64,000 bases of DNA from Lysobacterales bacterium PRO7. Its GTDB lineage: Bacteria; Pseudomonadota; Gammaproteobacteria; Xanthomonadales; Rhodanobacteraceae. The translations under genes were made by a program, and so were the position numbers. Location: contig QWHH01000004.1 of NCBI GenBank assembly GCA_021404785.1, positions 62,001-126,000 of the forward strand. The letters run 5' to 3'. The notes under the pieces were generated by a model that saw only the letters and a list, made by a program, of their open reading frames with translations, was not told the origin of the DNA and ran no database searches. This document shows, piece after piece, positions 54,928 through 62,989 of this stretch (position 1 is the stretch's first letter; each line of letters starts with the position of its first letter).

Positions 54928-54956
54928 TTGCTTTGGATCGCTGGCAAAGCTAGGCT
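54928..54956 (+). promoter_or_regulatory. Candidate promoter of the M16 protease gene
   Basis: TTGCTT (54928-54933) and TAGGCT (54951-54956) are separated by 17 bp, a plausible sigma-70 promoter, and the ATG lies 30 nt downstream. Confidence 0.4.
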
Positions 54957-54985
54957 CGCTGATTACCCCACGATCGGAGTACGAC

Positions 54986-57823
54986 ATGATTCGTCCCCTG
55001 TCCCTGCTTGCCGCCGGCATATTCGCGCTTGGCGTCGGTGTTGCCGACGCCAAGGCCGCATCCACCACACCGGATATTCCCTACACCCGATTCACGTTGC
55101 CGAACGGATTGACCGTTGTCGTCAGCGAGGATCACAAGGCGCCGATCGTTGCGGTCAGCGTGTGGTACCACGTCGGTTCCGGTTATGAGCCCGATGGCAA
55201 GACCGGTTTCGCGCACCTGTTCGAACACCTGATGTTCTCGGGTTCGGAAAACCACAAGGGCAGCTACTTCAAGCCGTTCGAACTGGCAGGTGCCACCGGC
55301 ATGAACGGCACCACCTGGCTCGACCGCACGAACTATTTCGAAACCGTGCCGACGACGGCGCTGGACATGGCCCTGTGGATGGAATCCGATCGCATGGGCC
55401 ATCTGCTCGGCGCGATCGGGCAGAAGGAACTGGATGTACAGCGCGGCGTGGTGCAGAACGAAAAGCGCCAAGGCGAGAACCAGCCCTACGGTCGCGTTTA
55501 CGAGGACCTTCAGGTCAATGCCTTCCCGGCCAACCATCCCTACCACCACGACACCATCGGTTCGATGGCTGATCTGAATGCCGCATCGCTGGATACGGTC
55601 AAGCAGTGGTTCAAGGATTACTACGGTGCGGCCAACACCACGCTGGTGCTGGTCGGCGACATTACGCCGGATCAGGCGCGCGAAAAGGCGATGAAGTTCT
55701 TCGGCGACATTCCTGCCGGACCGCAGGTACCGCGTCCGCAGGCGTGGATCGCGCCGAATGACAAATCCACGCATGGCACGATGACCGACAATGTTCCGCA
55801 GACGCGCATCTACCGCGAGTGGAACACGCCGGGCCTGGCCGCCGATGGCAACGACCGCTTGATGCTCGACCTCGCCGCCAATGTGTTGGGCGGCAGCAAG
55901 ACTTCGCGCCTGTACCAGCGCCTGGTCTACCAGGACAAGCTCGCCGACGACGTGTCGGTCGGCAACATGACATTCGAACTGGCCAGCATGACCTTGCTGC
56001 AGATCGACGTGAAGAAAGGCGCCGACGTGGCCAGGATCGACGCTGCCGTCGCCGACGAATGGGCGAAATTCCTCAAGGACGGCCCGACCGCGGACGAACT
56101 CGAACGCGCCAAGACCACCTACCAGGCATCGACCATCCGCGGACTGGAACAGATCGGCGGATTTTCCGGCAAGGCCGTGACGCTGGCCGAGGGTCAGGTC
56201 TATCGCGGCGATCCGGGCGCGTGGAAAAAGGATTACGACGTCACCCTGGCCGCGACGCCAGCCGCGGTCAAGGCCGCTGCCGACAAATGGCTGGCGAAGG
56301 GCGATTACACGCTCACCGTCGAGCCTGGCAAAGTGCAGGAAGGCGATCTGGCCAGCAACGCCGGACGCGCCGCGATGCCGGGACGTCCCGACAACAAGCT
56401 TTCCGCCGCTGGCGATTTCAAGGTCACCAAGAGCGACGTCGACCGCGCCAAGGGCGTGCCGCAAGTGACGAGCTTCCCCGACCTTACGTTCCCGAAACTC
56501 GAGCACGGCAAGCTCAAGAACGGCATTCCGGTCATCCTCGCCGAGCGCCATGCGGTGCCGGTGGTGCAGATCGGCGCGATGTTCGACGCCGGCTACGCCG
56601 CCGACCAGGGCAAGAAGCTCGGCACGTCCAGCTTCACCATGGGCATGCTCGACGAAGGCACCAAGGATCTGGATTCGGTCGAGATTTCCAAGCGCAAGCA
56701 GCGCATGGGCGCTGAAATTCATGGCGGATGCGACCTGGATGCCTGCACGGTGTCGTTGAATGCGTTGAATGACAAGCTCGCCGATTCGCTGGCCCTGTAT
56801 GCCGATGTCATCCGCAATCCGGCGTTCCGCGACGCCGACGTGGCGCGCGTGCGCGGTCAGGCGTTGGCCAACATCGAGCAGGAAAAGAGCCAGCCGATGG
56901 CGGTGGGCCTGCGCCTGTTGCCGCCGCTGCTCTTCGGCAAGGGCAATGCCTATGCGATCCCGTTCACCGGCTCGGGCACGGAAGCGTCGGTCAAGTCGCT
57001 GACCGCGGCCGACATGCGCGGCTTCGTGCACGATTACATCCGCCCGGACAACATGAAGATCCTGGTGGCCGGCGACACGACACTGGATGCAATCATTCCA
57101 GAGCTGGAAAAAGCCTTTGGCGACTGGAAGGCGCCGGCGACGGCGGTGCCGAAGAAGAACCTCGCCAAGGTCGATTACCCGGCCAAGCCCAGCGTCTACC
57201 TGGTCAATCGCCCGGGCGCCGCGCAGTCGGTGATCATCGCCGGTCTCGTCGCGCCATCGACCAAGGCGCCGAACAACATCGAGATCGGCACAATGAACGG
57301 CGCCTTCGGCGGCACGTTCACCTCGCGCCTTAACTTGAACCTGCGCGAAGACAAGCACTGGGCCTATGGCGCCGGCAGCTTCAGTCCGAATGCCATCGGC
57401 CAGCGCCCGTACCTGATGTACGCGCCGGTGCAGACCGACAAGACCGCACCGTCCGCCGAGGAAATCCTCAAGGAAGCGCGTGCGCTGGTCGGCGACAAGC
57501 CGCTGACCGACGCCGAGATCGCCAAGATCAAGGACAACGACGTGCGCAAGATGCCCGGCCAGTACGAGACCGCGCGCGCCGTTTTGGGCGCGATGGAAGG
57601 CATCGTCAAATACGACCGTCCGGACGACTATGTGCAGACGCTGAAGGCGAAGATCGAAGCGCAGAAGGACGCCGACGTCGAGGCCGCGGCCAGGCAGGTG
57701 GTGCGTCCCGACAAGCTGACCTGGGTCATCGTCGGCGACCTGGCCAAGATCGAGATGCCGGTGCGCGCGCTCAAACTCGGCGACGTGCACCTGATCGACG
57801 CGGACGGCAATCCCGTCCACTGA
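54986..57823 (+). CDS. Secreted M16 family zinc metallopeptidase
   Basis: The protein has 945 aa. The signal peptide is MIRPLSLLAAGIFALGVGVA. The first M16 half has the zinc motif His77-x-x-Glu80-His81 (GFAHLFEHLMFSGSENHKG), with Glu159 as third ligand (QNEKRQGENQ). The second half, from about 500, is a non-catalytic pseudo-domain with the FPKLEHGKLKNGIPV opening. Residues LVGDITPDQAREKAMKFFGD are typical of the first half. It should degrade short or unfolded peptides in the periplasm. A strong hairpin with a T tract follows. The antisense frame of 956 codons is a shadow. Confidence 0.95.
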   Translation: MIRPLSLLAAGIFALGVGVADAKAASTTPDIPYTRFTLPNGLTVVVSEDHKAPIVAVSVWYHVGSGYEPDGKTGFAHLFEHLMFSGSENHKGSYFKPFELAGATGMNGTTWLDRTNYFETVPTTALDMALWMESDRMGHLLGAIGQKELDVQRGVVQNEKRQGENQPYGRVYEDLQVNAFPANHPYHHDTIGSMADLNAASLDTVKQWFKDYYGAANTTLVLVGDITPDQAREKAMKFFGDIPAGPQVPRPQAWIAPNDKSTHGTMTDNVPQTRIYREWNTPGLAADGNDRLMLDLAANVLGGSKTSRLYQRLVYQDKLADDVSVGNMTFELASMTLLQIDVKKGADVARIDAAVADEWAKFLKDGPTADELERAKTTYQASTIRGLEQIGGFSGKAVTLAEGQVYRGDPGAWKKDYDVTLAATPAAVKAAADKWLAKGDYTLTVEPGKVQEGDLASNAGRAAMPGRPDNKLSAAGDFKVTKSDVDRAKGVPQVTSFPDLTFPKLEHGKLKNGIPVILAERHAVPVVQIGAMFDAGYAADQGKKLGTSSFTMGMLDEGTKDLDSVEISKRKQRMGAEIHGGCDLDACTVSLNALNDKLADSLALYADVIRNPAFRDADVARVRGQALANIEQEKSQPMAVGLRLLPPLLFGKGNAYAIPFTGSGTEASVKSLTAADMRGFVHDYIRPDNMKILVAGDTTLDAIIPELEKAFGDWKAPATAVPKKNLAKVDYPAKPSVYLVNRPGAAQSVIIAGLVAPSTKAPNNIEIGTMNGAFGGTFTSRLNLNLREDKHWAYGAGSFSPNAIGQRPYLMYAPVQTDKTAPSAEEILKEARALVGDKPLTDAEIAKIKDNDVRKMPGQYETARAVLGAMEGIVKYDRPDDYVQTLKAKIEAQKDADVEAAARQVVRPDKLTWVIVGDLAKIEMPVRALKLGDVHLIDADGNPVH

Positions 57824-57847
57824 TCGCAGCGCATGATTGGCTGCAAG

Positions 57848-57871
57848 AGCCGGGCGGACAACCGCCCGGCT
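57848..57871 (+). terminator. Rho-independent terminator after the M16 protease gene
   Basis: The arms AGCCGGGCGG (57848-57857) and CCGCCCGGCT (57862-57871) flank an ACAA loop, and TTTTT continues to 57876. It lies about 25 nt after the stop at 57823 and in front of nudE. Confidence 0.9.
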
Positions 57872-57886
57872 TTTTTATGCGCGGTC

Positions 57887-57908
57887 CGCGCCGCGCTACA
57901 ATGACGCC
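57887..57908 (+). promoter_or_regulatory. Promoter-like 22-bp element in front of nudE
   Basis: It is identical over 22 bp to 10321-10342 upstream of xrtH. TACAAT (57897-57902) is a -10-like box whose end lies 6 nt before the nudE ATG. There is no Shine-Dalgarno sequence, so a leaderless nudE message is possible. Confidence 0.5.
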
Positions 57909-58469
57909 ATGCGTAAACCCCCCGTCATCCATGGCACCCGTCGTGCCGAGGGCAGCCATTTCCTGCATGTCGAACTGCTCGACCTGGAATTTGCCAACGG
58001 CGAGCGCCGCACCTACGAGCGCCTGAAGGGCTCGGGCCTGGGTGCGGTGATCATCGTGCCGATGCGCGACGACGACACGGTGTTGCTGGTGCGCGAGTAC
58101 GGCGCCGGCCTGGATCGCTACGAACTCGGGCTGCCCAAGGGCCGTCTCGACCAGGACGAAACTGTCGAGCAGGGCGCAAACCGCGAACTGAAGGAAGAAA
58201 TCGGCTTTGGTGCGCGCGACCTGCGCATCCTCACCAACCTGTCGCTGTCGCCGTCGTACATGACAAGCATGACGCACGTGGTGCTGGCGCGCGACCTGTA
58301 TCCCGAGCGGCTCGTCGGCGACGAACCCGAGGAACTCGAAGTCGTGGAGTGGAAGTTGTCGCAACTGCACCACCTGCTCTCGCATCCGGAAGTGACCGAA
58401 GGCCGGTCGATCGCGGCGTTGTTCATCACGCGCGAATATCTCGCCGGACGCTTCGAGCCTCGGGCATGA
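57909..58469 (+). CDS. nudE: NUDIX hydrolase NudE
   Basis: The protein has 186 aa. It hydrolyses ADP-ribose, NADH and similar ADP compounds. The Nudix box reads GRLDQDETVEQGANRELKEE with IGF following, and VEQGANRELKEEIGFGARDL closely resembles E. coli NudE. The N-terminus FLHVELLDLEFANGERRTYE also matches. The ATG at 57909 follows a 22-bp promoter-like element without a ribosome binding site. Its stop overlaps the cysQ start by 4 nt. Confidence 0.95.
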   Translation: MRKPPVIHGTRRAEGSHFLHVELLDLEFANGERRTYERLKGSGLGAVIIVPMRDDDTVLLVREYGAGLDRYELGLPKGRLDQDETVEQGANRELKEEIGFGARDLRILTNLSLSPSYMTSMTHVVLARDLYPERLVGDEPEELEVVEWKLSQLHHLLSHPEVTEGRSIAALFITREYLAGRFEPRA

Positions 58470-59281
58470 ACGAACACGAATTGGAAGGGCTTGCGCGTGC
58501 GTGCTGCGCGCTCGCGCGCGAGGCGGGCGAGGCGATCATGCGCATCTATGCCGGCGATTTCGCGGTCGAGCGCAAGGGCGACAACTCGCCGCTGACCGCC
58601 GCCGACCTGGCCGCGCATCGCAGCATTCTCGCGGGCCTGAATGCGCTGGCGCCGGCCATTCCCGTATTGTCCGAAGAATCCGCCGAGCAGGCAGCCTGGT
58701 CGGTGCGGCGTACGTGGACAAGGTACTTCCTGGTCGATCCGCTCGACGGCACGCGCGAATTCGTCAAACGCAACGGCGAGTTCACGGTCAATATCGCGCT
58801 AATCGAAGACCACGCGCCGGTATTGGGCGTCGTGCATGCGCCGGCGCTGGATGAAACGTACTGGGCCTGGTCCGGCGGCAATGCGCAGTTTGCGACAAAG
58901 ACCCAAAGTGGAAAATTGCGCACGCGGCAACGCGCTACACCACTCATTGTTGCCGGCAGCCGTTCGCATGGCGATCCGCGCATGGATGTGGCGCTGGAAA
59001 AACTCGGTCCCCACGAATTGCTGGCGCTCGGTTCGTCGCTGAAATTCTGCCGCACCGCGCGCGGCGAGGCCGACCTGTACATCCGTTACGGACCGACCAG
59101 CGAGTGGGACACGGGCGCCGGCCAGTGCGTGCTCGAACAAGCCGGCGGCGCGGTGCGGCGCATGGACGGCAGCACGCTTGCGTACAACACCAAGGATTCG
59201 CTGCTCAATCCGGATTTCCTCGCCTGCGGCGATGCATCGGTGGATTGGGCGGGCCTGCTCAATGGCAACGCGCGTGGCTGA
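58466..59281 (+). CDS. cysQ: 3'(2'),5'-bisphosphate nucleotidase CysQ
   Basis: The protein has 271 aa. It removes the 3' phosphate from PAP formed during sulfate assimilation. Motifs of the lithium-sensitive family are IPVLSEESAEQ, FLVDPLDGTREFVKRNGEFT and EWDTGAGQCVLEQAGG. The ATG at 58466 overlaps the nudE stop by 4 nt and its end overlaps mazG by 20 nt. The nudE-cysQ-mazG chain looks like one operon of nucleotide clean-up enzymes. Confidence 0.95.
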   Translation: MNEHELEGLARACCALAREAGEAIMRIYAGDFAVERKGDNSPLTAADLAAHRSILAGLNALAPAIPVLSEESAEQAAWSVRRTWTRYFLVDPLDGTREFVKRNGEFTVNIALIEDHAPVLGVVHAPALDETYWAWSGGNAQFATKTQSGKLRTRQRATPLIVAGSRSHGDPRMDVALEKLGPHELLALGSSLKFCRTARGEADLYIRYGPTSEWDTGAGQCVLEQAGGAVRRMDGSTLAYNTKDSLLNPDFLACGDASVDWAGLLNGNARG

Positions 59282-60080
59282 GTACGCGATCAACGATTTG
59301 TTGCGCATCATGGCGCGTCTGCGCGATCCGCAGGGCGGCTGTCCGTGGGACGTGCAGCAGACCTTCGCCACGATCGCGCCGTACACGATCGAAGAAGCCT
59401 ACGAAGTTGCCGACGCGATCGATCGCGGCGACATGGCCGATCTGCGCGACGAACTCGGCGACCTGCTGCTGCAAGTGGTGTTCCATGCGCGCATGGCCGA
59501 AGAATCCGGCGGGTTCGATTTTTCCGGAGTCGTTGCCGCGATCTGCGACAAGATGATCCGGCGGCATCCGCATGTATTTGCGGGCCAGACGGTGGAAAAC
59601 GCCGCAGCCCAATTGCGCGAATGGGATGAGCACAAGCGCCACGAGCGCGAGCGATCCGGCGATGCCGACACGAGCGTGCTCGCCGGTATCCCGCGCGGCT
59701 TGCCCGAGTGGCAGCGCGCGTTGAAACTGCAAAAACGCGCGTCGCGCGTCGGTTTCGACTGGAGCGATCCGCGCCCGGTGCTGGACAAGCTCGCCGAGGA
59801 GATCGGCGAGGTGCGCCACGAGCTTGACCTTGGTGGCGACATGGCACGCCTGACCGACGAAATCGGCGATGTGCTGTTCGTGTGCGTGAACCTCGCGCGC
59901 CTGGCGAACGTGGATTGGTCGACCGCGCTGCGCGGCGCGAACGCAAAGTTCGAGCGTCGCTTCCGGCGCATGGAGGCGCTGGCCGCCGCCGCCGGCACGA
60001 AACTCGACGGCATGAGCCTGGCCGAACAGGACGCCTACTGGGATCTGGCCAAGGCCGAGGAAAAGAACCGCGTGGAATAA
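59262..60080 (+). CDS. mazG: Nucleoside triphosphate pyrophosphohydrolase MazG
   Basis: The protein has 272 aa. Two MazG domains have EExxE and D boxes: IEEAYEVADAIDRGD and DELGDLLLQVVFHARMAEE in the first, and LAEEIGEVRHEL and DEIGDVLFVCVNLARLANVD in the second. It removes non-canonical NTPs and lowers ppGpp in E. coli. The ATG at 59262 is inside cysQ; the open frame further upstream is a shadow. Two hairpins follow. Confidence 0.95.
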   Translation: MATRVAEYAINDLLRIMARLRDPQGGCPWDVQQTFATIAPYTIEEAYEVADAIDRGDMADLRDELGDLLLQVVFHARMAEESGGFDFSGVVAAICDKMIRRHPHVFAGQTVENAAAQLREWDEHKRHERERSGDADTSVLAGIPRGLPEWQRALKLQKRASRVGFDWSDPRPVLDKLAEEIGEVRHELDLGGDMARLTDEIGDVLFVCVNLARLANVDWSTALRGANAKFERRFRRMEALAAAAGTKLDGMSLAEQDAYWDLAKAEEKNRVE

Positions 60081-60085
60081 AAAAA

Positions 60086-60114
60086 CGGCGCGGATGGGGG
60101 AGGCATCCGCGCCG
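60086..60114 (+). terminator. Hairpin after mazG
   Basis: The 11-bp arms CGGCGCGGATG and CATCCGCGCCG flank a GGGGAGG loop, 5 nt after the mazG stop, with an A tract before it. A T tract is missing. A second hairpin with 8-bp arms (GACCTGCG/CGCAGGTC) follows at 60120-60142. Together they probably form the end of the operon. Confidence 0.6.
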
Positions 60115-60269
60115 GCAATGACCTGCGCTCGCAACGCAGGTCGAGGGGTTTGCCCTGTTCAACGCTTCTAGACGTATCCGGTTGACTTGTTCGTCGCAGG
60201 CGATCACGCCAAAATTGGCGCAACCCGCAAGTTCCCCGCCGAATCCACTTGCCAACAAAAGGAATCCTC

Positions 60270-60662
60270 ATGGTCTGGGTCAATCTGGTCACTCTCTGTG
60301 CGCTGATCGAGTATTTCGTTTTCGCCGCGCTGGTCGGCAAGGCGCGCGTGCGCTACGAGGTCAAGGCGCCGGCAACGACGGGCCACGAGGTGTTCGATCG
60401 TTATTTTCGCGTGCAGCAGAACACGCTGGAGTTGTTGATCGTGTTCGTGCCGGCGCTGTGGATCGCTGCGCAGTACTGGAATCCGGCATGGATGGCCGCG
60501 ATCGGCGCGGTGTACGTCATTGGCCGCATCGTGTACTTCCGCGGCTACGTCAGTGCTCCGGCGGCGCGCCACAACGGCTTCATGCTCAGCATCGTGCCGG
60601 TCGCGCTACTTCTTGTCGCCGCCGCGGCGGGTGTGGCGTGGGCGCTGATCCCTCACTCGTAA
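60270..60662 (+). CDS. MAPEG family membrane protein
   Basis: The protein has 130 aa with four hydrophobic helices. The conserved segments VRYEVKAPATTGHEVFDRYF and RVQQNTLELLIVFVPALW identify MAPEG proteins (glutathione-dependent eicosanoid and detoxification enzymes in eukaryotes; the bacterial role is usually unknown). The ATG at 60270 has AAAGGA upstream. The 3' end overlaps the convergent DUF486 gene by 10 nt. Confidence 0.9.
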   Translation: MVWVNLVTLCALIEYFVFAALVGKARVRYEVKAPATTGHEVFDRYFRVQQNTLELLIVFVPALWIAAQYWNPAWMAAIGAVYVIGRIVYFRGYVSAPAARHNGFMLSIVPVALLLVAAAAGVAWALIPHS

Positions 60663-61003
60663 AAAATGAAGAACGCCGCGAGCACGATCAGGGCGAAGCC
60701 GACCAGGTGGTTCCAGCGCAAGGACGCGCCCAGGTAGGTCACCGAGAACACCGCGAATACGGCCAGGGTGATGATTTCCTGAATCGTCTTGAGCTGGGCC
60801 GGGCTGTAGACGCGATAGCCGATGCGGTTGCCGGGCACCTGCAGGCAATACTCGAAGAACGCGATGCCCCAGCTCGCGGCGATGACCAGCCAGAGCGGGC
60901 GGTTGGTGAATTTCAGGTGTCCGTACCAGGCGAAGGTCATGAACACGTTGGAGCCGATCAGCAGCGCGATCGGGGCGAGGTAGTCGAGCAGGCGCGGATT
61001 CAT
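60653..61003 (-). CDS. DUF486 small membrane protein (DMT-like)
   Basis: The protein has 116 aa and four hydrophobic helices. The segment FMTFAWYGHLKF and the YCLQVPGNRIGYRVYSPAQL stretch are family signatures. Its function is unknown. The ATG lies one nt after the TGA of the upstream PilZ gene, so the two are coupled, and it is convergent with the MAPEG gene. Confidence 0.9.
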   Translation of the reverse strand: MNPRLLDYLAPIALLIGSNVFMTFAWYGHLKFTNRPLWLVIAASWGIAFFEYCLQVPGNRIGYRVYSPAQLKTIQEIITLAVFAVFSVTYLGASLRWNHLVGFALIVLAAFFIFYE

Positions 61004-61004
61004 G

Positions 61005-61331
61005 TCAGACCGTGTCCTTGTCGATGAAGCGCGATTCGTAGAGCAGGCTCTCGACGCGTTGCTCCTGTCCTGGCGCGAATTCCAGACCGATATCCTCGGC
61101 GCCATTGCGCGCGATGCGCGCGTCGAGACCGATTACGGTTTCCTGGTCGAAGATGAAGAACACGCGGCACTGCGCGGGCGCGTCGGCTGGCCAGTTCTTT
61201 GGCCGCGCGATGCAGGCGCCGCCCTGCGACAGGTCCCTGACGTCGGAAAGGAATCCTTCGCCGTTGCACACGGCAAGCGCCGCGGAATAAATGGCCAGGC
61301 GCGGGTGGCGGCGTTTTTCGGCGTAGGACAT
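61005..61331 (-). CDS. PilZ-domain c-di-GMP effector protein
   Basis: The protein has 108 aa. The c-di-GMP-binding features are KRRHPRLAIYSAA (RxxxR-like) at the N-terminus and DLSQGGACIA, followed by a beta-barrel ending in FIDKDTV. It is a single-domain effector without an output partner. The ATG is at 61331. It is coupled to the DUF486 gene by TGA-c-ATG spacing. Confidence 0.88.
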   Translation of the reverse strand: MSYAEKRRHPRLAIYSAALAVCNGEGFLSDVRDLSQGGACIARPKNWPADAPAQCRVFFIFDQETVIGLDARIARNGAEDIGLEFAPGQEQRVESLLYESRFIDKDTV

Positions 61332-61426
61332 GCGATTACCCTGTGCGCGCAACACGACTACGATAGTCGCCCGGCGCCGCAAGGCGCAAGCGCGTGGTAG
61401 ATTCGGACGGGGATCGAGGCTAGCGC

Positions 61427-62968
61427 ATGGGGTGCACGATGAACGTGAACGGGCGCACGCTGCGCCGGCTACCACTGGCCGTTGCGCTGGTGATTGCCGG
61501 CCTGGCGCAAGCCGAACCGCTCAGCGTGCCCATGCCGGCGGCGTGGAAGCCGGGCGACGGTCGCGGCGTGGCCGCGCTGTTCGCCGCGCTGGATGCACGC
61601 TCACGGTCGCATTCAACCGCGCACGCCGCCGCGACCTTGCCGGTGACCAGCTGTGCCGACGACGGCAGCAGCGGGACGTTGCGATCCATCGTCTCGTTGG
61701 CGGGCGATGGCGATACGGTGGATGCATCGGCCCTGACTTGCGCTGCAATTGCGCTCACGCAAGGAGCGATCGCGGTTTTTCAGGACGATCTGGCCATTGC
61801 CGGGCCGGGTGCAAGCGCGCTGGCCATCGATGGCGCAAATGCGGATCGGGTCTTTGCCCACTACGGCCACGGCACCCTCACCTTGCAGGGCGTTACCGTG
61901 CGCAATGGCCGCGCCGTCGTCAGCGGCTATCACGTCACCGGCGGCGCCTGCATCATTTCCAATGGCTATGTATCGATCGAACGCAGCGCCGTGACCGGCT
62001 GCGTGGCCGAGGGCGAAGGCGCCTACGGCGGCGGCATCACCGCGCGCGGCGTGGGAATCTATTCCAGCACGCTGTCCGGCAACATCGCGCGCGGTTCCCA
62101 CGCGAACACTTTCACCGCAGCCTATGGCGGTGGCGCGATGGCGTATCGCGGTTACGCGACCATCATCGGCAGCACGATCAGCGGCAACCGTGCCACGCAC
62201 ACGCTCACCGACACGCACGGCAGCTATTGCACCGGTGGCGGGATCTTTTCCGACGGCGGCGGCTACCTGTATGGCTCGACGTTGAGCGGAAATTATTCGT
62301 ACGGCACCGGCGGCGGCCTGGCCACGCATGGGCCGTTCGACATCGCCAACAGCACGCTCGCAATCAACGCCGCGCGCTTGAAGACCGGCGGCGGCGTGTT
62401 CGCGCGCGTGTTCTACCCGATGCGCATCGACAACAGCACGATCGCCTCGAATACCTCCGGCCGGCCCGGTGCCGGCATCTATCTGGCCGGCATCGCCAAT
62501 GCACTGACCTTGCGAAGCAGTATCGTCGCGACAAATTTGACGGCAGGCGCCCACGACGACATTGCCGCGATGACCCCGTTCACGGTCAGTGGTTCGAACA
62601 ATCTCGTCATTGCGGCTGCGGCCAACGTGATCTTGCCTGCAGGAACGATCCATGCGGATCCGATGCTGGCGTCGCTGGCGAACAACGGTGGGCCGACGCG
62701 GACCATGGCGCTGCAGATCGGCAGTTCCGCCGTGGATGCGGGCAGCAATCCGTTGAGTCTCGCCAGCGATCAACGCGGTGCGGGATTTGCGCGCGTGCTC
62801 GGCGCGGCCGCGGATATCGGTGCTTTTGAAGGCACGCTCGCCCCGGCGCCCGTGTTGCCGGTGCCGTTATTGCCGGGGTGGCTCGCCGTTTTGCTGACCG
62901 GCCTGCTTGGCGCCGGCGGATGGCGAGCCTTGCGCAAGCGCAGGGCATCGGCTATTTTTGCGAGATAG
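61427..62968 (+). CDS. Secreted beta-helix protein with exosortase-type C-terminal tail
   Basis: The protein has 513 aa. A signal peptide at about 1-29 (LRRLPLAVALVIAGLAQA) is followed by a right-handed beta helix whose turns are short and glycine-rich (GIYSSTLSGNIARG, TIIGSTISGNRATH, LYGSTLSGNYSYG, MRIDNSTIASNTSG). A choice-of-anchor-Q segment is near GSSAVDAGSNPL and DIGAFEG. The C-terminus VPLLPGWLAVLLTGLLGAGG plus ALRKRR is a Pro-Gly-Trp, hydrophobic helix, basic tail layout like IPTL-CTERM. It is a likely substrate of the exosortase at 10364. Alternative ATG at 61439 has GGGGTG upstream. Confidence 0.88.
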   Translation: MGCTMNVNGRTLRRLPLAVALVIAGLAQAEPLSVPMPAAWKPGDGRGVAALFAALDARSRSHSTAHAAATLPVTSCADDGSSGTLRSIVSLAGDGDTVDASALTCAAIALTQGAIAVFQDDLAIAGPGASALAIDGANADRVFAHYGHGTLTLQGVTVRNGRAVVSGYHVTGGACIISNGYVSIERSAVTGCVAEGEGAYGGGITARGVGIYSSTLSGNIARGSHANTFTAAYGGGAMAYRGYATIIGSTISGNRATHTLTDTHGSYCTGGGIFSDGGGYLYGSTLSGNYSYGTGGGLATHGPFDIANSTLAINAARLKTGGGVFARVFYPMRIDNSTIASNTSGRPGAGIYLAGIANALTLRSSIVATNLTAGAHDDIAAMTPFTVSGSNNLVIAAAANVILPAGTIHADPMLASLANNGGPTRTMALQIGSSAVDAGSNPLSLASDQRGAGFARVLGAAADIGAFEGTLAPAPVLPVPLLPGWLAVLLTGLLGAGGWRALRKRRASAIFAR

Positions 62969-62989
62969 CTCATAAACAGGGGTTGGGTG

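Noticed and set aside
54950-57820. 956-codon open frame antisense to the M16 protease gene
   Set aside because: It runs through a well-supported metallopeptidase gene with signal peptide and zinc motif, and its translation is rich in Arg, His and Val without any family motif. It is caused by GC-rich codon bias.
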